Shown here: positions 24,942 to 36,112 of the stretch, piece by piece
Layout: the number at the start of each line of letters is the position of its first letter
How positions within the stretch are numbered: position 1 is the first letter of the stretch
Assembly (NCBI GenBank): GCA_964019135.1
Contig: OZ025255.1
Location: 5,580,001-5,644,000, forward strand
Length of the DNA stretch: 64,000 nt
DNA from: Arenicola marina
Taxonomy: Eukaryota > Annelida > Polychaeta > Arenicolidae
Direction: 5' to 3'
Notes under the pieces: model-generated
What the model was told of the DNA's origin: nothing
The model's database searches: none
Seen by the model: only the letters and a program-made list of their open reading frames with translations
Position numbers and translations under genes: made by a program

Positions 24942-27900
24942 CCCCCAGCACTGCAAAGCTGCCCCAGGACCCCAGCACTCCAACCCTCCCCAGGACCCCG
25001 ACACTCGAACCCTCTCCCAGGACCCCGGCACTCCAACCCTCCCCCAGGACCCCACCACTCCAACCCTCCCCCAGGACCCCGGCACTCCAACCCTCCCCCA
25101 GGACCCCGGCACTCCAACCCTCCCCCAGGACCCCAGCACTCCAACCCTCCCCCAGGACCCCGGCACTCCAACCCTCTCCCAGGACCCCGGCACTCCAACC
25201 CTCTCCCAGGACCCCGGCACTCCAACCCTCCCCCAGCACCCCGGTACTCCAACCCTCCCCAGGACCCCACCACTCCAACCCTCTCCCAGGACCCCGGCAC
25301 TCCAACCCTCCCCCAGCACCCCGGTACTCCAACCCTCCCCAGGACCCCACCACTCCAACCCTCCCCCAGGACCCCGGCACTCCAACCCTGCCCCAGGACC
25401 CCACCACTCCAACCCTCCCCCAGGACCCCGGCACTCCCCCAATAGCTCAGCAGCCCGGCACTCCAACCCTCCCCCAGAACCCCGGCACTCCAACCCTCCC
25501 CCAGGACCCCGGCACTCCAATCCTCCCCCAGGACCCCGGCACTCCAACCCTTCCCCAGGACCCCGACACTCTAACCCTCCCCCAGGACCCCGGCACTCCC
25601 CCAATAGCTCAGCAGCCCGGCACTCCAACCCTCCCCCAGAACCCCGGCACTCCAACCCTCCCCCAGGACCCCGGCACTCCAACCCTCCCCCAGGACCCCG
25701 GCAGTCCAACTCTCCTCCAAGACCCCGGCACTCCAACCCTCCCCCAGGACCCCGGCACTCCAACTCTCCCCCAAGACCCCGGCACTCCAACCCTCCCCCA
25801 GGACCCCGGCACTCCAACTCTCTCTCAGGACCCCGGCACTCCAACCCTCCCGCAGGACCTCAGCAGTCCAACCCTCCCCCAGGGCCCCGGCACTCCAACC
25901 CTCCCCCACGACCCGGGCACTCCAACCCCCTACCAGTAGCCCAGCAGCCCTGCCCTCCCCCAGGACCCCGGCAGTCCAACCCCCCCCCCCCCCACCCAGC
26001 ACTCCAACCCTCCCCCAAGACACCGGCACTCCAACCCTCCCACAGGACCCCGGCACTCCAACCCTCTCCCAGGACCCCGGCACTCCAACCCTCCCCTAGG
26101 ACCCCGGCACTCCAACCCTCCCCCAGGACCCCGACAATCCAACCCTCCCCTAGGACCCCGGCACCCCAACCCTCCCCCAGGACCCCGGCACTCCAACCCT
26201 CCCCCAGGACCCCGGCACTCCAACCCTCCCCAGGACCCCGGGACTCCAACCCTCCCCCAGGACCCCGGCACTCCAACTCTCTCCCAGCACCCGGCACTCC
26301 AACCCTCCCGCATGACCTCAGCACTCCAACTCTCCCCCAGGACCCCGGCAGTCCAACCCCTCCCCCCCCCCCAGCACTCCAACCCTCCTCTAGGACCCAG
26401 CCACTCCAACCCTCCCCCAATTCCCCGGCACTGCAACCCTCCCCCAGGACCCCGGCACTCCAACCCTCCCCCAGGACCCCGGCACTCCAACCCTCCCCCA
26501 AGACCCCGGCACTCCAACCCTCCCCCAGGACCCCGGCACTCCAACTCGCTCCCAGGATCCCGGCACTCCAACCCTCCCGCAGGACCTCAGCAGTCCAACC
26601 CTCCCCCAGGACCCCGGCACTCCAACCCTCCCCCAGGACCCGGCACTCCAACCCTCCCGCATGACCTCAGCACTCCAACCCTCCCCCAGGACCCCGGCAG
26701 TCCAACCCGCCCCCCCCCAGGACCCCAACCCTCCCCTAGGACCCAGCCACTCCAACCCTCCCCCAATTCCCCGGCACTGCAACCCTCCCCCAGGACCCCG
26801 GCACTCCAACCCTCCCCCAGGACCCCGGCACTCTAACCCTCCCCCAAGACCCCGGCACTCCAACCCTCCCCCAGGACGCCGGCACTCCAACTCGCCCCCA
26901 GGACCCCGGCACTCCAACCCTCCCGCAGGACCTCAGCAGTCCAACCCTCCCCCAGGACCCCGGCACTCCAACCCTCCCCCAGGACCCGGCACTCCAACCC
27001 TCCCGCATGACCTCAGCACTCCAACCCTCCCCCAGGACCCCGGCAGTCCACCCCCCCCCCCCCCCACCCCCAGCACTCCAACCCTTTCCCAGGACCCAGC
27101 CACTCCAACCCTCCCCCAGAACCCCGGCACTCCAACCCTCCCTCAGGATCCCGACACTCCAACCCTCCCACAGGACCCCGGCACTCCAACCCTCCCCCAG
27201 GACCCCGGCACTCCAACCCTCCCCCAGGACCCCGGCACTCCAACCCTCTCCCAGGACCCCGGCACTCCAACCCTCCCCCAGGACCCCGGCACTCCAACCC
27301 TCCCCCAGGACCCCGCACTCCAACCCTCCCCCAGGACCCCGGCACTCTAACCCTCCCCCAGGACCCCGGCACTCCCCCAATAGCTCAGCAGCCCGGCACT
27401 CCAACCCTCCGCCAGAACCCCGGCACTCCAACCCTCCCCCAGGACCCCGGCACTCCAACCCTCCCCCAGGACCCCGGCAGTCCAACTCTCCTCCAAGACC
27501 CCGGCACTCCAACCCTCCCCCAGGACCCCGGCACTCCAACTCTCCCCCAAGACCCCGGCACTCCAACCCTCCCCCAGGACCCCGGCACTCCAACTCTCTC
27601 TCAGGACCCCGGCACTCCAACCCTCCCGCAGGACCTCAGCAGTCCAACCCTCCCCCAGGGCCCCGGCACTCCAACCCTCCCCCACGACCCGGGCACTCCA
27701 ACACCCTACCAGTAGCCCAGCAGCCCTGCCCTCCCCCAGGACCCCGGCAGTCCAACCCCCCCCCCCCCCCAGCACTCCAACCCTCCCCCAAGACCCCGGC
27801 ACTCCAACCCTCCCACAGGACCCCGGCACTCCAACCCTCTCCCAGGACCCCGGCACTCCAACCCTCCCCTAGGGCCCCGGCACTCCAACCCTCCCCGAGG

Positions 27901-30537
27901 ACCCCGACACTCCAACCCTCCCCTAGGACCCCGGCACCCCAACCCTCCCCCAGGACCCCGGCACTCCAACCCTCCCCCAGGACCCCGGCACTCCAACCCT
28001 CCCCAGGACCCCGGCACTGCAACCCTCCCCCAGGACCCCGGCACTCCAACCCTCCCCCAAGACCCCGGCACTCCAACCCTCCCCCAGGACCCCGGCACTC
28101 CAACCCTCCCGCATGACCTCAGCACTCCAACCCTCCCCCAGGACCCCGGCACTCCAACCCCCCCCCCCCCCAGCACTCCAACCCTCCCCTAGGACCCAGC
28201 CACTTTAACCCTCCCCCAATTCCCCGGCACTGCAACCCTCCCCCAGGACCCCGGCACTCCAACCCTCCCCCAGGACCCCGGCACTCCAACCCTCCCCCAA
28301 GACCCCGGCACTCCAACCCTCCCCCAGGACCCGGCACTCCAACCCTCCCGCATGACCTCACCACTCCAACCCTCCCCCAGGACCCCGGCAGTCCACCCCC
28401 CCCCCCCCCACAGCACTCCAACCCTTTCCCAGGACCCAGCCACTCCAACCCTCCCCCAGAACCCCGGCACTCCAACCCTCCCCCAGGACCCCGACACTCC
28501 AACCCTCCCACAGGACCCCGGCACTCCAACCCTCCCCCAGGACCCCGGCACTCCAACCCTCCCCCAGGACCCCGGCACTCCAACCCTCTCCTAGGACCCC
28601 GGCACTCCAACCCTCCCCCAGGACCCCGGCACTCCAACCCTCCCCCAGGACCCCGGCACTCCAACCCTCCCCCAGGACCCCGGCACTCCAACCCTCCCCC
28701 AGGACCCCGACACTCCAACCCTCCCGCCAGGACCCCGACACTCCAACCCTCCCCCAGGACCTCGGCACTCCCCCAATAGCTCAGCAGCCCGGCACTCCAA
28801 CCCTCCCACAGAACCCCGGCACTCCAACCCTCCCCAAGGACCCCGCCACTCCAACCCTCCCCCAAGACCCCGACACTCCAACCCTCTCCCAGGACCCCGG
28901 CACTCCAACCCTCCCCCAGGACCCCGGCACTGCAACCCTCCCCCAGGACCGCGACACTCCAACCCTCCCCTAGGACTCCGGCACTCCAACCCTGCCCCAG
29001 GACCCCGGCACTCCAACCCTCCCCCAGGACCCCGGCACTCCAAACCTCCCCAGGACCCCGGGACTCCAACCCTTCCCCCAGGACCCCGGCACTCCAACCC
29101 TCCCCCAAGACCCCGGGACTCCAACCCTCCCCCAGGACCCCGGCACTCCAATCCTCCCCCAGGACCCCGACACTCCAACCCTCCCCCAGGACCCCGGCAC
29201 TCCAACCCTCCCGCAGGACCTCAGCATTCCAACCATCCCCCAGGACCCCGACACTCCAACCCTCCCACAGGACCCCGGCACTCCAACCCACCCCCATGAC
29301 CCCGGCACTCCAACCCTCCCCCAGGACCCCGGCACTCCAACCCTCCCCCAGGACCCCGGCGCTCCAACCCTCCCCCAGGACCCCGGCACTCCAACCCTCC
29401 CGCCAGGACCCCGGCACTCCAACCCTCCCCCAGGACCCCGGCATTCCAACCCTCCCCCAGGACCCCGGCACTCCAACCCTCCCCCAGGACCCCGGCGCTC
29501 CAACCCTCCCGCCAGGACCCCGGCACTCCAACCCTCCCCCAGGACCCCGGCACTCCAACCCTCCCCCAGGACCCCGGCACCCCAACCCTCCCGCAGGACC
29601 TCGGCACTCCAACCCTCTCGCCAGGACCCCGGCACTCCAACCCTCCCCCAGGACCCCGGCACTCTAACCCTCCCCCAGGACTCCGGCACTCCAACCCTCC
29701 CCCAGGACCCCGGCACCCCAACCCTCCCGCAGGACCTCGGCACTCCAACCGTCCCCCAGGACCCCGGCACTCCAACCCTCCCGCCAGGACCCCGGCACTC
29801 CAACCCTCCCCCAGGACCCCGGCACTCCAACCCTCCCCCAGGACCCCGGCACTCCAACCCTCCCCCAGGACCCCGGCACTCCAACCCTCCCCCAGGACCC
29901 CGGCACTCCAACCCTCCCGCCAGGACCCCGGCACTCCAACCCTCCCCCAGGACCACGGCACGCCAACCCTCCCCCAGGACCCCGGCACTCCAACCCTCCC
30001 CCAGGACCCCGGCACCCCAACCCTCCCGCAGGACCTCGGCACTCCAACCGTCCCCCAGGACCCCGGCACTCCAACCCTCCCCCAGGACCCCGGCACTCCA
30101 ACCCTCCCCCAGGACCCCGGCACTCCAACCCTCCCGCCAGGACCCCGGCACCCCAACCCTCCCGCAGGACCTCGGCACTCCAACCGTCCCCCAGGACCCC
30201 GGAACTCCAACCCTCCCCCAGGACCCCGGCACTCCAACCCTCCCCCAGGACCCCGGCACTCCAACCCTCCCGCCAGGACCCCGGCACTCCAACCCTCCCC
30301 CAGGACCCCGGCACTCCAACCCTCCCCCCAGGACCCCGGCACTCCAACCCTCCCGCAGGACCTCGGCACTCCAACCGTCCCCCAGGACCCTGGCACTCTA
30401 ACCCTCCCCGGCACTCCAACCCTCCCCCACGACCCGGGCACTCCAACCCCCTACCAGTAGCCCAGCAGCCCTGCCCTCCCCCAGGACCCGGGCACTCCAA
30501 CCCTCTACCAGTAGCCCAGCCACCCTGCCCTCCCCCC
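24942..30537. repeat. 27-bp C-rich tandem array, about 207 copies
   Basis: The unit runs CCCCGGCACTCCAACCCTCC then CCCAGGA. The G-rich strand carries GGGG, GGGGG, GGG and GG tracts per unit, ideal for G-quadruplexes. Because 27 is divisible by three, frames of 100-500 codons open on both strands (plus: SPRTPALQP-type; minus: LGEGWSAGV-type). Many 26- and 28-bp units break every frame, so I read none as coding. Marker variants expose higher-order structure: AATAGCTCAGCAG occurs at 25441, 25603, 27379 and 28775. CCAGTAGCCCAGC occurs near 25933, 27709, 30456 and 30509. Both marker types include a pair exactly 1,776 bp apart. Long C runs occur near 25978, 27050, 27757, 28158 and 28396. Confidence 0.98.
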
Positions 30538-30810
30538 GGGGCCTCCGCTCCTCAGCAACCCAGCCCGCCCTCATCAATCTTTCAGCGCCGTGACAACCAG
30601 CGCTTGGCCAAATCAACTTTAAAATACTTCATTGTTGGGATAAAAGGTTCGGTTGATGGCGCGTTAAGTACCGTTTAATTGGCCGAGACCAGCGCCTTGT
30701 CAAGGCTGATGAGTCCCTGCGGTCAGTCAGTCAGATAAAGCTGCCAAGTCGTGGACAGATTTCAATTTACACAATTATCCGAGGGGCGTTGGGGGATGGA
30801 GAAACGCGGG
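30538..30810. other. Short single-copy spacer
   Basis: A 273-bp stretch between the 27-bp and 35-bp arrays. It has mixed composition, with CAGTCAGTCAG near 30725. It holds CTGATGAGTCC near 30708, which resembles a hammerhead-ribozyme core, but the GAAA partner is absent. Confidence 0.6.
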
Positions 30811-33800
30811 GAGGGTGTGAGTCGGTGAGCAGTAAAGGGTACAGGAGGGGTGTGAGTCGGTGAGCAGTAAAGGGTACAGGAAGGGTGTGAGTCGGTGAGC
30901 AGTAAAGGGTACAGGAGGGGTGTGAGTCGGTGAGCAGTAAAGGGTACAGAAGGGGTGTGAGTCGGTGAGCAGTAAAAGGTACAGAAGGGATGTGAGTCGG
31001 TGAGCAGTAAAGGGTACAGGAGGGGTGTGAGTCGGTGAGCAGTAAAGGGTACAGAAGGGGTGTGAGTCGGTGAGCAGTAAAGGGTACAGGAGGGGTGTGA
31101 GTCGGTGAGCAGTAAAGGGTACAGGAGGGGTGTGAGTCGGTGAGCAGTAAAGGGTACAGGAGGGGTGTGAGTCGGTGAGCAGTAAAGGGTACAGAAGGGG
31201 TGTGAGTCGGTGAGCAGTAAAGGGTACAGGAGGGGTGTGAGTCGGTGAGCAGTAAAGGGTACAGGAGGGGTGTGAGTCGGTGAGCAGTAAAGGGTACAGG
31301 AGGGGTGTGAGTCGGTGAGCAGTAAAGGGTACAGAAGGGGTGTGAGTCGGTGAGCAGTAAAGGGTACAGGAGGGGTGTGAGTCGGTGAGCAGTAAAGGGT
31401 ACAGAAGGGGTGTGAGTCGGTGAGCAGTAAAGGGTACAGGAGGGGTGTGAGTCGGTGAGCAGTAAAGGGTACAGAAGGGGTGTGAGTCGGTGAGCAGTAA
31501 AGGGTACAGAAGGGGTGTGAGTCGGTGAGTAGTAAAGGGTACAGGAGGGGTGTGAGTCGGTGAGCAGTAAAGGGTACAGAAGGGGTGTGAGTCGGTGAGC
31601 AGTAAAGGGTACAGGAGGGGTGTGAGTCGGTGAGCAGTAAAGGGTACAGGAGGGGTGTGAGTCGGTGAGCAGTAAAGGGTACAGAAGGAGTGTCAGTCGG
31701 TGAGCAGTAAAGGGTACAGGAGGGGTGTGCGTCGGTGAGCAGTAAAGGGTACAGGAAGGGTGAGTCGGTGAGCAGTAAAGGGTACAGGAAGGGTGTGAGT
31801 CAGTGAGCAGTAAAGGGTACAGGAGGGGTGTGAGTCGGTGAGCAGTAAAGGGTACAGGAGGGGTGTGAGTCGGTGAGCAGTAAAGGGTACAGGAGGGGTG
31901 TGAGTCGGTGAGCAGTAAAGGGTACAGAAGGAGTGTGAGTCGGTGAGCAGTAAAGGGTACAGGAGGGGTGTGAGTCGGTGAGCAGTAAAGGGTACAGGAG
32001 GGGTGTGAGTCGGTGAGCAGTAAAGGGTACAGGAGGGGTGTGAGTCGGTGAGCAGTAAAGGGTACAGAAGGGGTGTGAGTCGGTGAGCAGTAAAGGGTAC
32101 AGGAGGGGTGTGAGTCGGTGAGCAGTAAAGGGTACAGAAGGGGTGTGAGTCGGTGAGCAGTAAAGGGTACAGGAGGGGTGTGAGTCGGTGAGCAGTAAAG
32201 GGTACAGAAGGGGTGTGAGTCGGTGAGCAGTAAAGGGTACAGAAGGGGTGTGAGTCGGTGAGTAGTAAAGGGTACAGGAGGGGTGTGAGTCGGTGAGCAG
32301 TAAAGGGTACAGAAGGGGTGTGAGTCGGTGAGCAGTAAAGGGTACAGGAGGGGTGTGAGTCGGTGAGCAGTAAAGGGTACAGGAGGGGTGTGAGTCGGTG
32401 AGCAGTAAAGGGTACAGAAGGAGTGTGAGTCGGTGAGCAGTAAAGGGTACAGGAGGGGTGTGCGTCGGTGAGCAGTAAAGGGTACAGGAAGGGTGAGTCG
32501 GTGAGCAGTAAAGGGTACAGGAAGGGTGTGAGTCAGTGAGCAGTAAAGGGTACAGGAGGGGTGTGAGTCGGTGAGCAGTAAAGGGTACAGGAGGGGTGTG
32601 AGTCGGTGAGCAGTAAAGGGTACAGGAGGGGTGTGAGTCGGTGAGCAGTAAAGGGTACAGAAGGAGTGTGAGTCGGTGAGCAGTAAAGGGTACAGGAGGG
32701 GTGTGAGTCGGTGAGCAGTAAAGGGTACAGGAGGGGTGTGAGTCGGTGATCAGTAAAGGGTACAGAAGGGGTGTGAGTCGGTGAGCAGTAAAGGGTACAG
32801 GAGGGGTGTGAGTCGGTGAGCAGTAAAGGGTACAGGAGGGGTGTGAGTCGGTGAGCAGTAAAGGGTACAGGAGGGGTGTGAGTCGGTGAGCAGTAAAGGG
32901 TACAGAAGGGGTGTGAGTCGGTGAGCAGTAAAGGGTACAGAAGGGGTGTGAGTCGGTGAGCAGTAAAGGCTACAGGAGGGGTGTGAGTCGGTGAGCAGTA
33001 AAGGGTACAGGAGGGGTGTGAGTCGGTGAGCAGTAAAGGGTACAGAAGGAGTGTGAGTCGGTGAGCAGTAAAGGGTACAGGAGGGGTGTGCGTCGGTGAG
33101 CAGTAAAGGGTACAGGAAGGGTGAGTCGGTGAGCAGTAAAGGGTACAGGAAGGGTGTGAGTCAGTGAGCAGTAAAGGGTACCGGAGGGGTGTGAGTCGGT
33201 GAGCAGTAAAGGGTACAGGAGGGGTGAGTCAGTGAGCAGTAAAGGGTACAGGAGGGGTGTGAGTCGGTGAGCAGTATAGGGTACAGGAAGGGTGAGTCGG
33301 TGAGCAGTAAAGGGTACAGAAGGGGTGTGAGTCGGTGAGCAGTAAAGGGTACAGGAGGGGTGAGTCAGTGAGCAGTAAAGGGTACAGGAAGGGTGAGTCG
33401 GTGAGCAGTAAAGGCTACAGGAGGAGTGTGAGTCAGTGAGCAGTAAAGGGTACAGGAGGGGTGTGAGTCGGTGAGCAGTAAAGGGTACAGAAGGGGTGTG
33501 AGTCGGTGAGCAGTAAAGGGTAGAGGAGGGGTGTGAGTCGGTGAGCAGTAAAGGGTACAGGAGGGGTGTGAGTCCGTGAGCAGTAAAGGGTACAGGAGGG
33601 GTGTGAGTCGGTGAGCAGTAAAGGGTACAGGAGGGGTGAGTCAGTGCGCAGTAAAGGGTACAGAAGGGGTGTGAGTCGGTGAGCAGTAAAGGGTACAGGA
33701 GGGGTGTGCGTCGGTGTGCAGTAAAGGGTACAGGAAGGGTGAGTCGGTGAGCAGTAAAGGGTACAGGAGGGGTGTGAGTCAGTGAGCAGTAAAGGGTACA

Positions 33801-34258
33801 GGAGGGGTGTGAGTCGGTGAGCAGTAAAGGGTACAGAAGGGGTGTGAGTCGGTGAGCAGTAAAGGGTAGAGGAGGGGTGTGAGTCGGTGAGCAGTAAAGG
33901 GTACAGGAGGGTTGTGAGTCGGTGAGCAGTAAATGGTACAGGAGGACTGTGAGTCGGTGAGCAGTAAAGGGTACAGGAGGGGTGAGTCAGTGAGCAGTAA
34001 AGGGTACAGGAAGGGTGTGAGTCCGTGAGCAGTAAAGGGTACAGAAGGGGTGTGCGTCGGTGAGCAGTAAAGGGTACAGGAAGGGTGAGTCGGTGAGCAG
34101 TAAAGGGTACAGGAGGGGTGTGAGTCGGTGAGCAGTAAAGGGTACAGGAGGGGTGTGAGTCAGTGAGCAGTAAAGGGTACAGGAGGGGTGTGAGTCGGTG
34201 AGCAGTAAAGGGTACAGGAGGGGTGTGAGTCGGTGAGCAGTAAAGGGTACAGGAGGGT
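30811..34258. repeat. 35-bp G-rich tandem array, about 98 copies
   Basis: The unit is GAGTCGGTGAGCAGTAAAGG followed by GTACAGGAGGGGTGT, unrelated to the 35-bp unit at 11981. Variants are AGGAGG/AGAAGG, GTGAGTC/GTGCGTC and GTCGG/GTCAG. A 33-bp form lacks two bases (AGGAAGGGTGAGTCGG). The GTGTGCGTCGG marker with its following 33-bp unit recurs at 31728, 32461 and 33089, spaced 733 bp (20 x 35 + 33) and 628 bp (17 x 35 + 33), so blocks of about 18-21 units have been duplicated. The right third (33100-34258) is more mixed. A 279-codon minus-strand frame is a by-product. Confidence 0.98.
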
Positions 34259-34284
34259 ATTAACCCGCTCACCCGCTGGGTCTG

Positions 34285-34496
34285 ACCCGCTTGGGGGGGG
34301 GGGGCGGTCTGCTCTGACCAGGGAGTCCACCAATTTGTTTACGGCCTTGATTTTACATGGAAAAACGGCATTCTTCCTCAAAAAGTATGATCGAAAAACT
34401 TTCGGCTTGAACAATCCTTAACATCACCTTGCTTGAGTGGGTGTGTGGGGGGGCAGTAAATTCCTTAAACCCATACCCACCCGGGATCCGCCACTG
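34285..34496 (-). mobile_element. hAT-like non-autonomous DNA element, copy 2 (partial)
   Basis: The intact terminus is at the right; in reverse complement it begins CAGTGGCGGATCC, a classic hAT-type end. The interior shares ACTTTTTGAGGAAGAATGCC and a GGTGGAC-then-C-run block with copy 1 at 22657-22921, in the opposite orientation. The far end, next to the 35-bp array that stops at 34258, shows no matching inverted terminus and appears truncated. There is no coding capacity. Confidence 0.65.
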
Positions 34497-34956
34497 ACCC
34501 CACGAACTACCTCGTTAATATTAATATTTACATTAAATCTCTCTCGGAGGGGGAAGGGATTACTTTATTTATTTCCATAATAATACAAGTGTACATATTC
34601 TACATCAAATGTCATCATCGATTACAATACTAAAGGTCGTATATTTCAGATGTTACATATAGTCCTACTGAGTTCGACCGCATGTTAACATTACTTGAAA
34701 ATTATGTACCTGACAGCAAATTAACACGACATGTATGATATGAGTGTGATTGGTTAAGTCAGTATGCGGTAAACACAATGCGCTCTGTGGTTATTATGTG
34801 AGGCTCGGTTTCCCGACGCCCCGCCCCCCCCCCCCCGGGGCATTCCGGCACGGCACACGTATCAGCCGGCTCCAACAATTCAAGTCGTGCCTTAATTCGT
34901 TACAGAAGAAAATGAAATATCAGCGCTGCCTTCAGCGGGTAGTGTTGCAATAAGTG

Positions 34957-34970
34957 GTGCCCTCTGGTGG
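34957..34970 (-). promoter_or_regulatory. CTCF-like site, full match
   Basis: On the minus strand CCACCAGAGGGCAC matches the CTCF consensus CCASYAGRKGGCRS at all 14 positions. This is the best of several such sites in the window and lies 0.5 kb to the right of the hAT-like copy 2. Under even base composition about 0.1 perfect 12-bp core hits are expected in 64 kb. Confidence 0.45.
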
Positions 34971-35261
34971 CAGGCGTTAACCAAGACGAATGTTCCTAAA
35001 CAGTGACTTCCGTTTTTTAGCCGTGACGTGTGAAGGCGATCTCTCGGCTGTTCTCCGCACAGGGGGAAGGGTGAGTGTCGGTGGGGGGTGGGGGAGGTGG
35101 ATAGGGGGGAGGGTGAGAGAGAGGAAGGGTGAGGCGGGGGGAGGCGGGTGGGTTTCTATGTGTGGCGCATCTGACATTTTTCCAGAAATTAAATTGCAAA
35201 GGCCAAGTGAGCTGGCCATCAAACGTGACAAGTTAATATCTATCGCACGGCGGGTTGCCTA

Positions 35262-35281
35262 TTGGTTTCCATGGAAACCAA
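35262..35281. promoter_or_regulatory. 20-bp perfect palindrome, X-box-like
   Basis: TTGGTTTCCATGGAAACCAA is its own reverse complement over 20 bp. Its centre GTTTCCATGGAAAC is close to the RFX X-box (two half-sites around AT). It sits at the left edge of the GC-rich, CpG-bearing stretch, where a promoter would be plausible. Confidence 0.35.
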
Positions 35282-35559
35282 ACTTTGCTCCTGAGAAAAC
35301 CGGGCGGGATGCCCCAGCGGTTAGCGGACCGGGGTGGATCCTTAAAGGCTGCATCTGGCGTAGGGCGCGGAGAGGGTGGCGATGGGGGGGGCCTGCGGGG
35401 AGCGGGAGGGCTGAGAGTGGCGATTGGGGGGGAGGGGGGGCTGCGGGGGACGGGAGGGGTGAGGGTGGGGTTGTCATGTCGTCGGAGGAAAAGGGGTGGG
35501 GTATGGCGAACCACTGGAAGAATCCAATTTCTGGTATCGCTGGAGAATCCGGATCAGTG

Positions 35560-35800
35560 CGATACCCAGGTCGACGGGGTGTCCGGAAGGACCCCGGCGC
35601 GGCGGCCCGGCGTTTGAAGTCTGCCGGCGACACGATCCGGAGATGAACGGGAAGCGGCCCCCGCGGCTCTCACACCCGGGATCCGGATACAGGGGGAGGA
35701 TCCCCGAGGGTCCGAGGTCCCGGCGCCCTGACCCCCCTCTCCCCGGACCCCGCCGTGTCAGAGGCCCGGACACGGTCTCAATTATTGCCAGAATTAGAAA
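35560..35800. promoter_or_regulatory. CpG-rich segment, possible promoter island
   Basis: CpG dinucleotides are dense here (for example CCCCGGCGCGGCGGCCCGGCG-type sequence near 35592-35612) compared with the AT-rich flanks. No TATA box, initiator or first exon can be assigned. The segment may simply be GC-rich spacer. Confidence 0.25.
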
Positions 35801-36112
35801 CACGTGCGAAACTTGTGGTGGAGAAAAAACCTGCGCCGCAAAGTCTTTACTTGTGCAAAGCCATCTTTCACCGAAGAGTTGTATCCGTGGCCCCGCACAC
35901 CTACCCCCCCCCCCCCCCCCACTCCGACCCCCGCCCCTTCTCCGACCCCCATCCCCGCCCCGCTCCGACTCCCCTCCATCACCCCTCACCACCATTTTCA
36001 ACCGACCACACCCCCTTGACTTCTCCCGTGACTACTTTCAGTTACCGGGTTGGGTCATTCAAGATTTGTATGAAATTACAATGAGGTAAACAATTGTAGA
36101 TAACTTTGATTA

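Larger units (their letters stand above)
34497..36112. other. Single-copy region with CpG- and C/G-rich core; no gene identified
   Basis: The left part is AT-rich and the part from about 35050 to 36000 is GC-rich. It has C runs at about 34826 and 35904-35920 and many CpGs at 35560-35760. Overlapping frames of 120-218 codons on both strands (for example 34990-35646 plus, 35496-36089 plus, 35474-36001 minus) reflect the low stop density of GC-rich DNA. Their residues are mostly G, P and R, with no domain. Confidence 0.6.

Noticed and set aside
24776-30500. Long proline- or glycine-rich reading frames (up to 497 codons) in the 27-bp array
   Set aside because: They exist because 27 is divisible by three and the unit lacks stops. 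Frames overlap on both strands, and many 26/28-bp units break each one.
30700-30745. CTGATGAGTCC resembling a hammerhead ribozyme core
   Set aside because: The required GAAA strand and closing stems are not found nearby. CTGATGAG also occurs near 20466 and 47632 without partners.
33433-34272. 279-codon minus-strand frame in the 35-bp array
   Set aside because: It consists wholly of the repeat; no start context or unique domain. The other 33- and 35-bp shifts happen to cancel over this span.
34990-36089. Frames of 120-218 codons on both strands in GC-rich DNA
   Set aside because: Low stop density in GC-rich sequence explains them; composition is G/R/P-biased and no family is recognisable.
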